Shown: positions 55,087 to 64,000 of the stretch, piece by piece
How positions within the stretch are numbered: position 1 is the first letter of the stretch
Layout: each line of letters starts with the position of its first letter
DNA from: Hymenobacter sp. BRD67
Lineage (GTDB): Bacteria; Bacteroidota; Bacteroidia; Cytophagales; Hymenobacteraceae
DNA length: 64,000 nucleotides
Reading direction: 5' to 3'
Assembly: GCF_013256425.1 (NCBI RefSeq)
Contig: NZ_CP053904.1
Location: 744,001-808,000, forward strand
Notes under the pieces: generated by a model
What the model was told of the DNA's origin: nothing
What the model saw: the letters and a program-made list of their open reading frames with translations, nothing else
The model's database searches: none
Position numbers and translations under genes: made by a program

Positions 55087-55112
55087 GTAGCGTGGACTCT
55101 GCGAGTCCGCGC
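55087..55112. repeat. Solo arm of the GTAGCG palindromic family
   Basis: These 26 bp match the first 26 bases of the hen1 element exactly and lie between the two pirin genes. The matching second arm is absent, so it is a partial copy. Confidence 0.75.
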
Positions 55113-55162
55113 GGTGTGAATTGAAGCGCTCCGCGCGCAGATTCGCAGCGGCCATACGTCGT

Positions 55163-55879
55163 TTAAAATTCCATTGGCACTTCCATCAGCAGCAATTCGG
55201 CGTTGCTATCGGCTTTGATGTCAAGCTTCTCCACTTCCCAGAGGCCGAAGCCGTCGCGGCGGTGTAGGGCCTGGCCGTTGATGGTCACGTCGCCGGCCAG
55301 CACGAAGGCATATACCCCGTTGTCCGGCTTTTTGAGCTGATAGTCAGTAGCAAAGCCCTGGTCGAGGTTGCCGAGGTGGAACCAAGCATCCTGATGAATC
55401 CACACGTTGCCCTCGCCGGGGTTGGGCGAAACCACCTGCAACAGCTTGTTGTGGCGCTCGGCGGGCGGGAAGCTCTGCTGGGCGTAGCGCGGGGTCACCC
55501 CGCGCTTATTGGGGAACACCCAGATTTGCAGAAACTTAACTGCCTCCGAGGAGCTGTGATTCTTCTCGCTGTGGGCCACGCCGGTGCCGGCGCTCATCAC
55601 CTGCACGTCGTTCTGGCGAATCACGGCCTTGTTGCCCAGCGAATCCTGGTGCTCCAGGTCGCCGGAGAGCGGGATGCTGATGATTTCCATATTGTCGTGC
55701 GGATGGCGGCCGAAGCCCATGCCGCCGGCCACGGTATCGTCGTTCAGCACGCGCAGCGCGCCGAAGTGCATTCGGTTGGGGTTCTGGTAGCTGGCGAAGC
55801 TAAAAGTGTGGTAAGAGTCGAGCCAGCCGTGGTTGGCGTGGCCCCGGCTGCCGGCCGGGTGTAAAGCAGATTGGGCCAT
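55163..55879 (-). CDS. Pirin-family protein, second copy
   Basis: From ATG 55879 the protein has 238 residues: AQSALHPAGSRGHANHGWLD, then MGFGRHPHDNMEIISIPLSG and VAHSEKNHS with the conserved His and Glu ligands. The alternative start 18 bp upstream adds six hydrophobic residues and seems less likely. Upstream (55880-56037) is an AT-rich stretch that probably holds the promoter of this gene pair. Confidence 0.92.
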   Translation of the reverse strand: MAQSALHPAGSRGHANHGWLDSYHTFSFASYQNPNRMHFGALRVLNDDTVAGGMGFGRHPHDNMEIISIPLSGDLEHQDSLGNKAVIRQNDVQVMSAGTGVAHSEKNHSSSEAVKFLQIWVFPNKRGVTPRYAQQSFPPAERHNKLLQVVSPNPGEGNVWIHQDAWFHLGNLDQGFATDYQLKKPDNGVYAFVLAGDVTINGQALHRRDGFGLWEVEKLDIKADSNAELLLMEVPMEF

Positions 55880-56037
55880 CAGATGCAGGTTTAGCAAGTG
55901 TCAGGAGTAAGACAATTAATGTAGATACATTGTTTTCTGAGACGTGGAAAAAGTTAATGGGCAGCAGTTTTCCCTTGTTATTTACTATTTATATAAATAG
56001 TAAAATAATTTTTTCAAAATCACCTGCCTCAAATTAG

Positions 56038-56068
56038 AACGTCATGCTGAACGCGGTGAAGCATGACG
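56038..56068. repeat. REP-like palindrome, copy 2
   Basis: CGTCATGCT at 56040-56048 and its complement at 56060-56068 surround an 11-base loop. It matches copy 1 (22330-22362) in stem and loop length but not in loop sequence. It lies just after the phosphopantetheinyl transferase gene. Confidence 0.75.
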
Positions 56069-56091
56069 CTCTTTCAACTTCCCAAACAGCT

Positions 56092-56763
56092 TCAATGTAA
56101 AAAATCGTAATAAACAGGCGACGGCCCGTCGATAGTTAGCGTGGCCAATGCTCCCTGGTGTTGTGGGCCGGCGCGGAAGCTGTAGAGGCTGGCGCCGGCC
56201 GGCGCGGTCAGCCCGACGGGCTCGCCCGGCCGGAAGTGCAGCACGGAGAAGGCGGCAAATGGCATTCCGAGGCCCATGCCGAGGGCCTTGGCGTAGGCCT
56301 CCTTGCGCGTCCAGATGGTGTGGAACAGCGGCCAGTAGCCGGAAGGCGGCGTGGCGCGCAGGGCGGCTTGCTCGGTGGGCGCAAATAGCTCCCGAATCAG
56401 CGGTGCGGCATCGGGCAGGGGGTGCTGCAACTCCACATCTACCCCGACGGGGCCGCTGCTGGCAACCGCTAGCACGGCCCGGCCCGGTCGGTACGAGAGA
56501 TTGAAACACAGGCTGGAACCAGGCAGCACGGGCTTCCCGTTGGCATCTGCGGCGAGCACTAGGGCCCGGCCCGGCCGGCCGGCATACTGACCCAGCACAG
56601 CCCGCAGGAAGCCATGCGCCCGGCCGTAGGTCTGGCGCAGCGCGGGCGTGCGCAGGCGTGCCTGCCGCTGGCGCTCGGCGGCCGAGAGAGCAGCCTCCGC
56701 GCCGGGCCAGGCGGGATAGCCGGCCGCAAGGTCGGCCTGCCAGACGTGCAAGAAAGGCGGCAT
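56092..56763 (-). CDS. 4'-phosphopantetheinyl transferase (Sfp type)
   Basis: This 223-residue Sfp-type enzyme has GVDVE at 107-111 and WTRKEAYAKALGMGL from 151, the two Mg2+/CoA-binding signature motifs. It moves the phosphopantetheine arm of CoA to a Ser of carrier proteins. Its gene follows the NRPS-like gene by 40 bp on the same strand, and that protein's carrier domain is the obvious substrate. Confidence 0.93.
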   Translation of the reverse strand: MPPFLHVWQADLAAGYPAWPGAEAALSAAERQRQARLRTPALRQTYGRAHGFLRAVLGQYAGRPGRALVLAADANGKPVLPGSSLCFNLSYRPGRAVLAVASSGPVGVDVELQHPLPDAAPLIRELFAPTEQAALRATPPSGYWPLFHTIWTRKEAYAKALGMGLGMPFAAFSVLHFRPGEPVGLTAPAGASLYSFRAGPQHQGALATLTIDGPSPVYYDFLH

Positions 56764-56803
56764 AAGCTGCGAAAGGCAACGCCGGGCGAAGGCCCGGCCG
56801 GGG

Positions 56804-59800
56804 TTAGTGGCCGCCCGAGATAAAGGCGCTGGGAATACCCTGCCAGCGGGTGCCGGCCGGCAGCTGCTCGCCCTTCATCAGCAGCGACAGGCTTTTGAGC
56901 GTAGCGCCGGGGCCGATAACCGAGTCGTAGAGCACCACTGAGGAGGTGCCTACCGTGGCATAGCGGCCAATGCGCAGGTTCGACATCTTCATCACGCGGT
57001 CTTCAAAGAGGTGCGTCTGAATAGTTGAGCCGTTGTTGAGCACGGCGTGGTCGGCCACCCAGGCCAGGTCAAACTCCGTGATTTCGGTGGTATCCATGTA
57101 AACCGAGCGGCCGAAGTGACTGCCCATGAGCTGGAAAAACCAGGTGGCAAAGGGCGTACCCAGCAGCGGCGCTTCCCAGAAAGGATACACGTAGCTTTCG
57201 CACAGAGAGTTAACCAGCTCGTTGCGCCACACAAACGACGACCACAGCGGTTTTTCCGAGGGGCGGTAGCGGCCAATAAGTATCCACTTAAGCAAGGCAG
57301 TGAGGATGGAGAAGCCGAAAATCAGCCCCACGAAGGCGGCCGTGCCTACGCCTACGCTGCTCCAGAAGGGGTAGTGCTGTAAGTGCCAGTGGCAATAGTG
57401 GTAGAGCACGGCAAAAGTCACGAACGTAAACGTGATGGGCAGCACGATTTTAAGCAGCTCAATGAGGCTGCGCGCCCACACCAGCCGGGCCGGGGGAGCA
57501 AACGTCAGCTCAGGGGCAAAAGACTGGGATACCGGCCGGTTGGGCAGCAGAAAGGCCGGGGAGCCTACCCATGACGTATTATCGGGCGGCGTAGTAGTGG
57601 GCGCTGAAGATAGCGCCCCAATCAGGTTGTTGGTGCCCAGCACGGTACCGCCGGCCAGCACTGCGCCGTTGCCAACGAAGGTGCGCGGCCCCACCAGGGT
57701 GGGCAGAATTGATACCAGCCCGTGCTGCACGCGCGGGGCCCCCACACTCACCGAGTCGGCCAGAAAAGAGCCGGGGCCAACGGTCAGGTGCTCGGCCGAA
57801 ATATGGTTAAGCGTCGATACTTCGGCGCGGTGGCCGATGTTGGCCCCGAGCATTCGCAGCCAGTAAGGGGTGTAAATAGTTGCGTAGAGCGAGCGCAGCA
57901 GCGTCAGGCTTTGAGCGAGCACGGCATCGGCCACCCAGTGGCGCACGTAGGCCAAGCTGTAGAGCGGAATGGTGCCGTTGGCCTGCCGGCCGGCCACGAG
58001 GCGCTTGGTGCCGGCCAGCGTACCCATCAGCAGTAGCACGTAGAGGGCCGAAAGGGGAATCAGGGTAAGTAGCGACGACTCGGGCGTGAATCGTTCGATA
58101 CTCTCATACAGCAGGCCCAGAATGGGCAGCGAAGCTACGGTGGGTACCAGCAGCATCAGCGCAATAGCCGCCAGCTGGGCCAGCAGGTAGCCGGGGCCGG
58201 GCGCAGCCGGGCGGATGGGAGCCGGGCCAACGGCCCGCACGCGCTGGGCCGGTGAGCCCAGCCAGCCCTCGCCACCCGGTACCTGCCGCCCGGCCGGCAG
58301 CACCGACAGGTCATCAAGCTCGGAGCCGTCGCCGAGGCTGGTATTGCCTTCCATAATGGCCCGCAGGCCCACGTAGCCGTCGCGGCCGACGTGCGTCGGG
58401 CCGATGATAAGGCGGTCGCGCTCCACGCGGTAGCCCAGCAGGCAGGCTTCACGGGCAATGCTGGCCCCGTCGCCGAGCGTGAGCAGGTCGAAGCACATGA
58501 GGCGATTGGAGCCTAGATATACCCCTTTTCCGATATTTGCACCCAGCAGGCGGTAGAATAATGCCAGAAACGGCGTGGCCGACAGCAGCTGGGTGGGGGC
58601 GGCTTCGACCAGTTTTTTTACCGCCCAGAAACGGTAGTAGTAAAAGCCCCACAATGGATACTCGCCGGCCCGAAACCGGCCGATAATCAGCCATTTAAAA
58701 GCCACTACCAGCAGGCAGGCCATGGGTACGTACAGCAGTACCATTGCCATGCCAAGCAGGGTAATCGCCGTCCACGACCACTGCGTGAGCCAGGGCCGGA
58801 AGTGCAGCGATAAGTTGAGCGTAAGCACTGGCACAGCATAGAAGGCAGCAATCGAGAGTAGCTGCAGGATGGCCGTGAGCAGGCGCACCGGGGTGCTGGT
58901 GCGAAGCAGCTGGGCCGCTGCCGGCTCCGGAATAGCCCCGCCGAAGCGGCTTCGGCAGCCGCAACTGAGGCCGCCAGCGCCTCAATGGTGCGGCGGGTAT
59001 ACATCTCCTTCACCGACAGGCCCTGAAAATCGGGCTGCTGGCGCAGCTCCGAAATAATGAGCGAGGCCAGCAGTGAGTTGCCCCCGATATCGAAGAAGTC
59101 GTCGGTCACCGACAGGTCGGCGGTGTCGAAGCGCTTTTGCCAGGCGGCGTAGATGGCGGCTTCGCGGGGGTCGCGGGGCAGCGTCAGCTCGCGGGTGGGC
59201 GCCTGGTCGCCACTTACGGGGTAGGGCAGGGCCTTGCGGTCGACCTTGCCGCTGGTGAGCAGCGGAAACGAAACCAGCGGCACCAGCGCGGCGGGCAGCA
59301 TGTACGGGGCCAGGCGCTCGCGCAGGTAGGCGCGCACAGCCTTCTCATCGAGCAGCTGGTTGGGTTCGAGAATGAGGTAGGCGATGAGCTTCTTCACGCC
59401 ATCAGTACCCTCCTTAAGGGCCACGGCGGCGTTGCGAATACCCGGCCATTGCAAAAGCAGGCTCTCGATTTCGGCTAGCTCGACCCGGAAGCCCCGGATT
59501 TTTACCTGGGTGTCGATGCGGCCCAGGAAGTCGATGTTGCCGTCGGCTTCGAAGCGGGCGAGGTCGCCGGTGCGGTACAGCCGGCCCACAAAGCCATTTT
59601 GCAGCTCGCTGACGGTATTAAACTTAGCGGCGCTCAGCTCCGGGCGGTTGAGGTAGCCTGCCGCCAGGGCTGGCCCGCCCACGCACAGCTCGCCGGCCGC
59701 GCCCAGCGGCACGAGCTGGCCCAGCTGGTCGAGCAGCAGCGTTTCGTAGCCCGCCAGCGGCCGCCCGATGGTGAGGCGCTGGCCGGGCACGAAGTCGGCC

Positions 59801-61308
59801 GCCGTGGCAACTACCGTGGCCTCGGTGGGGCCGTAGGTATTCACTACCCGGCATTGGCGGCTGGCCCACTTGGTCAGCAGCTCGGGCGGGCACACCTCGC
59901 CACCCAGAATAAGCAGCCGCAGCGTCGGGATGCTGGCCGGTAGCAGCGACAGCAGCGTGGGCACGGTAGAAAAGACCGTCACCTGCTGCTCTACCAGAAA
60001 ATCGGGCAGCGCGTCGGGGGCTTTCATGGTTTCCTCGGGCACGGGCACCAGCGTGCCGCCCGCGCCCCAGGCCAGCCATAGCTCTTCGAGCGAGGCATCG
60101 AAGGCTACCGAAAACCCCTGCACCACGCGGTCTTGCGGCGTGGGGTGAAACAGCAGCTGCTCGGCCCGCACCAGGTGGCAGATGCTGTGGTGCGGAATGA
60201 GCACGCCCTTGGGCAAGCCGGTAGTGCCCGAGGTATAGATAACATAGGCGATAGATTCGGGGCCCAGGGGCACTGGCTCCAGGCCGCCAGCCTCGGCGGG
60301 GGCCGGTAAGCAGAGGTCGATAGCCCGGCCGGGCCAGGTTTCGAAGCCCTCGGGCAGCGGCCGGTTGGTAAGCAGCACGCGGGCCCCGCAATCGGCCAGA
60401 ATAAACGTAATGCGGTCGGCCGGGAAAGAAAGGTCGAGCGGCACGTAGGCTGCGCCGGCTTTCAGCACGGCCAGCATGCCCACGTACAGCTCAATGGATT
60501 TGGCCATGAGCACGCCCACAAAGTCGCCGGCCCGCACGCCCTGGCGCTGCAGGCGCGCGGCCAGCTGGTCGGCCTCGTGGTTGAGCTGCTGATAAGTGCG
60601 GGTGTCGCCGAGCCAGCTCAGCGCTACCTGGTTGGGGTAGAGATGCGCGGTTTCCTCAAACAGCTGGTGTAGCTGCTGGGGTCCGCCTTCGGGTACGTGC
60701 TGCGGCACCGTCATAAACTGGCGCAGCAGCGTGGTTTCTTCGTCGGCCAGGAAGAATACGTAGCCTACTGTCGTTTGCCGGTTGCGGCCAAGCTGCTCAA
60801 ATACCCGCTGCACGTGCGTGGGCAGGTAGGCAGCTCCCCAGGGGCCAGGCAGCCCGCCGGTGCAGGCAAAGCTGACAGCCACCGTATGGTCGGGGGCAAA
60901 ATCCAGGGTTACGCACCACTCGTGGTCAGGGTGTTGTGCTTCGGGCGCCGGAAAGGAGATGCGGCAGCGCGTGATGGCCGCGCCCAGCTGCTCGGCCACG
61001 CCGGCCAGGGCCATCGCCAGCCGGCTGGCAGCTTCCGCCTCCAGCTCGGCCAGGGTAAGCGCATCGCTGAGGTTAAGCAGCACGGCTGCCGGCGGAAAGG
61101 CCGTAGTAGCATTCTCAACCCGCAAAACGGCTTGCAGCTGCACGGCGCTGCGCTCGGCGGGCTGCCGGTAATACACCACCGCAAAGGCGGCCAGATAACC
61201 GGCAATCAGGGTTTCCTTTTGCTGAAAAGCCAGCTCAAAGTCGGCGGGCTTGGCTAATGACTCGGGCTCCGTGGGTGGAGCAAAAGGCAGGTCGGTGGTC
61301 GTACTCAT
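56804..61308 (-). CDS. Pls-type NRPS-like enzyme: adenylation, carrier and acyltransferase-like membrane domains
   Basis: From ATG 61308 (MSTTTDLPFAPP) the restored protein has about 1500 residues. A short N-terminal region is followed by an AMP-binding adenylation domain (YVIYTSGTTGLPKGV, YGPTEATV, YRTGDLARFEADG), a carrier domain (DDFFDIGGNSLLAS, Ser the arm site), then six or so membrane segments and two left-handed beta-helix acyltransferase-like repeats. The frame is lost at the four-C run 58936-58939 (plus view); one more base joins the two parts. Family knowledge: the layout is that of Pls (epsilon-poly-lysine synthetase) and related terminal NRPS proteins that make short amino-acid polymers. 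Product unknown. Confidence 0.85.
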
Positions 61309-61547
61309 CGGGACGGGGCCGCTGCTGGCAAGCCAGCGGCAAAGGAGAACAGAAGGGAGAGCAGCAAACAAGTTGCGGGCGGCATGCGTGCAAAGATGCC
61401 ACCCGGTAGTGGTCAATACTTAATAAGCAGGGGTAGTGCTGAGCCGGGTACCAAGACCCGGTCAATAAAAATACGGCTAAATAGCAGGCCGCCGGCAACG
61501 CAAGCAGCCTTCTGCAAAGCCTACGCCAAACCGCCCCGCCCGGATAC

Positions 61548-61587
61548 AAAAAAGCCGGCGAGTGCTTTTTGAGAAGCACCCGCCGGC
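61548..61587 (-). terminator. Rho-independent terminator after the two-module secreted protein gene
   Basis: GCCGGCG at 61554-61560 pairs with CGCCGGC at 61581-61587 and continues through GTGCTT/AAGCAC with one mismatch. In the minus-strand direction it is followed by six T (61553-61548), a classic form. Confidence 0.85.
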
Positions 61588-61641
61588 CTGAATTTTAACC
61601 GGGCTGGAGTAGGAAGGGCGAAACGTAGCAGCCCTCTTACG

Positions 61642-63078
61642 TTATTCTACGCTCAACGACCGGGTGAGGGCTACGCCATCTACCACCAGGCGGCAGGTGT
61701 AGAAACCGGGCGCCAGGCTGTTCGTACGCAGGTCGGCGGTATAGTCGCCGGCCGGCCGGGTCTGGTTCTCAACTACCGAAGCCACGCGGCGGCCCATCGC
61801 ATCATAGATGGCCAGGCTTACCACGGCTGATTTTTGCAGGCTGTAGCCCAGGTGCGTGAGGCCGGCAGCCGGGTTGGGGTAAGCCGGGGCCAGGGCCGCT
61901 GCACTCGTCTGGCTGGCGCGGGTAGCGGTAACCGTGGTCAGGGCCGGGCCAAACAGGTCATCAAAGTAATAGGTGCTGCTGCTGGACGTGCCTCCCGCAA
62001 TAAGCAGGGCTATCTGGTCGATGTCGGTGGCCATCACAGTTGGGTCGAAGCTGCCACCACTGCCAGCAGTATAGGTAAAAGTTAATGTTTCCCACGTATT
62101 AGCGGTGGCCGAGGTCGTGGCATTAAACGTGCCGCCATAGTTGCCATTGGGGTAGTTCTGGGCCGTTTTGGCTTTGTTTTGCAGTACCAGCTGCACCGGC
62201 GTGCTCGCACCGGGGCTGCGGAATTTCATTGTTAATTTCTGCGCTCCGCTGGCATAGCTTGAGGCATCGGAAAACTTACCGTTTTTGGGCTGAATAACGA
62301 TGGTGGCATACTGCTGCGAGCCGTCGCGCGCAAAGCTGGCGCAGGTGCTGCTGCTGTTGCCCGCCCCACTAGCCGGGTTGGGAGCGGCCTGGTTGAGTGT
62401 GCCCTGTACAGTAGGATAATTAACCAGCCGGGTGCTCTCAAAGTCATCAAGCAGCATGGGAGCAGCAGTGGTGCTGTTGGTAGCCAGCTCTGGGCCCATC
62501 AGGTCGTCGATGTAATAGGTGGCAGCGGTTGCTGTGCCCGGAGTTACCAGCATAACCATTTGGTCAACATCGGTAGACTTCACAGTCGGGTCGAAGCTGC
62601 CGGGGCCGCCAGCAGTATAGGTAAACGTCAATGTTTCCCAGTTGCCGGCCGTAGCCGAGGTCGTGGCATTAAACGTGCCGCCATAGTTGCCATTGGGGTA
62701 GTTCTGGGCCGTTTTGGCTTTGTTTTGCAGTACCAGCTGCACGGGCGTGCTCACACCGGGGCTGCGGAATTTCATCGATATCTTCTTGGTCCCCGCCGAA
62801 TAGGCGCTTACGTCGGCCATCCGGCTGGGAGAGGCCGTAGGGTTAATAACGATAACGGCATACTGCGACGCATCGCGGTCATACTTGCCGCAGGTGCTGC
62901 TGCTGTTGACGGTGTTGCTGCCGGGGTTAGCAGCGGCCTGGTTGAGCGCACCGCTAATGTTGCTGTACGTCACCAGCCGGGTGTTCTCGAAGTTGTCATA
63001 GAGCGTTTGGGCCGAAGCAGCGCGGCTGCCTAGCGTGAACAGGCCGGCAGTCAGTAAAAGCGTAGTAAAAGTTTTCAT
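61642..63078 (-). CDS. Two-module secreted protein with T9SS tail
   Basis: A signal peptide (KTFTTLLLTAGLFTLGSRAASA) is followed by two near-identical modules of about 180 residues (about 24-200 and 207-385). Each has DFE/NFE-x-TRLV, a single conserved Cys (SSSTC), SMKFRSPG or TMKFRSPG, LQNKAKTAQNYPNGNYGGTF and WETLTFTYTAG. The fold resembles carbohydrate-binding modules. A C-terminal sorting domain ends the protein (AYPNPAAGLTHLGYSLQKSA ... GFYTCRLVVDG). It is encoded just downstream of a GH16 glycosidase gene on the same strand, so polysaccharide binding is the best guess. Confidence 0.85.
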   Translation of the reverse strand: MKTFTTLLLTAGLFTLGSRAASAQTLYDNFENTRLVTYSNISGALNQAAANPGSNTVNSSSTCGKYDRDASQYAVIVINPTASPSRMADVSAYSAGTKKISMKFRSPGVSTPVQLVLQNKAKTAQNYPNGNYGGTFNATTSATAGNWETLTFTYTAGGPGSFDPTVKSTDVDQMVMLVTPGTATAATYYIDDLMGPELATNSTTAAPMLLDDFESTRLVNYPTVQGTLNQAAPNPASGAGNSSSTCASFARDGSQQYATIVIQPKNGKFSDASSYASGAQKLTMKFRSPGASTPVQLVLQNKAKTAQNYPNGNYGGTFNATTSATANTWETLTFTYTAGSGGSFDPTVMATDIDQIALLIAGGTSSSSTYYFDDLFGPALTTVTATRASQTSAAALAPAYPNPAAGLTHLGYSLQKSAVVSLAIYDAMGRRVASVVENQTRPAGDYTADLRTNSLAPGFYTCRLVVDGVALTRSLSVE

Positions 63079-63117
63079 GAAAAAAAAGTTGGTGGGGAAA
63101 TAGGAAAGTCACAACTC

Positions 63118-63151
63118 AACCCGGCCAGCCTGCACGTAGGATGGCCGGGTT
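63118..63151 (-). terminator. Hairpin after the GH16 gene
   Basis: AACCCGGCC at 63118-63126 pairs with GGCCGGGTT at 63143-63151 around a 16-base loop, just after the glycosidase stop. There is no T-tract on the minus strand, so it may be a weak terminator or an RNA-stabilising hairpin. Confidence 0.55.
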
Positions 63152-63160
63152 GGTAAAAAA

Positions 63161-64000
63161 CTACTCTTTGTATTGAAAAAACCGCACGTAATCTACCTGC
63201 ATGGTTTGCGGGAAGGTCGTGCTGCCATCGGGGTTGCCATCAAAGTCGCCGCCCACCGCCAGGTTTAGGATGGCGTAGAAGGGGTTATTGAATGGATACG
63301 GCGACACGTCGCTCGAGGTCAGCGTGTAGTACTTATTGCCATCCACGTAGAAGTCCATCTGGTTCATGCTCCGCACGCAGCTAAAGACATGGAAGTCGCT
63401 CGAGAAGTCGCCGTTAGCCGTGCTCGGCAGTGCATAGACCGTGCCCTTGTACTGGTGGGTAGCTACCGAACTGCCATAGTGTACCGTGCTGTAGTCAGTA
63501 GTGGGCGAGCTGCCTTTCAGCTCCATGATATCGATTTCGCCGCAGGCCGGCCAGCTCGCCTGGCTATCATTGGCGCCCAGCATCCAGATGGCCGGCCACA
63601 TGCCCTTGCCCTTGGGCAGCTTGGCCCGCACATCGATGCGGCCGAAGGTAAACTGTTGCTTGCCTTTGGTGTTGATGCGGCCCGAGGTGTACTGCCGGCC
63701 GTTGTAGTTCTGCTGAATAGCCGTGATATTAAGCATACCGCCACTCAGGTTCACGTTGTTGCGCGAGTTGGTAGTGGCTTCCAGCTCGTTGTTGAACCAC
63801 ACATCCTTTACCTCGTAGCTCCACTTGGTTGCGTCGAGGCTGCTGTCGTTAAACTCGTCGCTCCATACCTGCACGCTGTAATCGGCATACGGATGAGGGG
63901 TGGCGTTAACGGCCGATGTGCTGGTGCCACCCGTGCCCGTAGTAGCCGTGATAACCGGCCCGGGGGATTTTGGGTGCAGCCACCGGCCGCCAGCGTCAGC
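63161..64000 (-). CDS. GH16-family beta-glycanase lipoprotein, 5' end outside the window
   Basis: The glycoside hydrolase family 16 domain covers most of the visible protein: VWSDEFND near the start, GKGMWPAIWMLG, and the catalytic GEIDIMEL with both Glu residues, then VDYVRFFQYKE at the end. Family members cut beta-1,3- or beta-1,3/1,4-glucans or related polymers. Next to the right edge a lipobox (LTLAAGGC) lies in another frame; one extra base in the C/G run at 63959-63966 joins it to the domain, making this a probable lipoprotein. The start codon lies beyond the window. Confidence 0.85.
   Translation of the reverse strand, partial: ADAGGRWLHPKSPGPVITATTGTGGTSTSAVNATPHPYADYSVQVWSDEFNDSSLDATKWSYEVKDVWFNNELEATTNSRNNVNLSGGMLNITAIQQNYNGRQYTSGRINTKGKQQFTFGRIDVRAKLPKGKGMWPAIWMLGANDSQASWPACGEIDIMELKGSSPTTDYSTVHYGSSVATHQYKGTVYALPSTANGDFSSDFHVFSCVRSMNQMDFYVDGNKYYTLTSSDVSPYPFNNPFYAILNLAVGGDFDGNPDGSTTFPQTMQVDYVRFFQYKE

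Noticed and set aside
1..64000. CRISPR array, tRNA or rRNA genes
   Set aside because: I saw no regularly spaced direct repeats, no tRNA-like cloverleaf motifs and no rRNA sequence in the gaps; repeats found are palindromic and dispersed.

Overview
The window looks like a chromosomal segment of a GC-rich Bacteroidota, most likely Hymenobacter or a close relative (inference). The signs are two surface proteins ending in type IX secretion sorting domains, Bacteroidota-type lipoproteins, a kaiC-kaiB-kaiB-histidine kinase cluster, and G/C-rich housekeeping genes with AT-rich accessory genes between them.

Layout. 1-372: frameshifted tail of an unidentified gene entering from the left. 553-7326 (minus): six-gene GTPase conflict system made of a GASH-like helical protein, a small protein, two GTPases, a GAP1-like protein and a nucleoside-phosphorylase effector. 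The last two carry the same C-terminal effector-associated domain. 7572-16508 (plus): type I restriction-modification operon (hsdM, hsdS, hsdR) with a YgjP-type metallopeptidase gene; hsdS is split by an IS5-type element. 16.5-24.1 kb: accessory DNA with a decayed lipoprotein gene, an XRE regulator, AT-rich membrane-protein genes, an IS630 relic, a TIR-like protein and a possible TnsE-like protein. 24.1-26.4 kb: DinB-fold protein, truncated haemoglobin, RibD/DHFR-like protein, sce7726-type protein. 26.5-30.6 kb: KaiC, two KaiB and a PAS histidine kinase. 30.7-40.2 kb: DNA polymerase IV, NTF2-like protein, CocE/NonD hydrolase, aldo/keto reductase, AsmA-like protein, LacI-type regulator. 40.2-47.3 kb: giant secreted repeat protein and a CNMP/CBS/DUF294 protein. 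47.5-53.3 kb: exonuclease and the Hen1/Pnkp RNA-repair pair, which is crowded with palindromic repeats and split by an AT-rich lipoprotein gene. 53.3-61.3 kb: lipoprotein, XRE remnant, two pirins, phosphopantetheinyl transferase and a Pls-type NRPS-like enzyme. 61.6-64 kb: two-module secreted protein and a GH16 glycosidase running off the right edge.

How the genes fit together. The first 24 kb is a defence-rich island: the GTPase system and the restriction system stand back to back around a 245-bp divergent intergenic region, and a TIR-like gene lies further on. The RNA-repair pair is a natural counterpart to RNA-cleaving toxins. The phosphopantetheinyl transferase sits next to the carrier-protein enzyme it could activate.

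Caution. Eleven genes or gene parts show a -1 frame break; ten of these lie at a short G/C run where adding one base restores the expected protein. The likeliest cause is systematic under-calling of G/C homopolymers in the assembly. Those genes are annotated at their restored extent, and they should not be treated as real pseudogenes without read-level checks.
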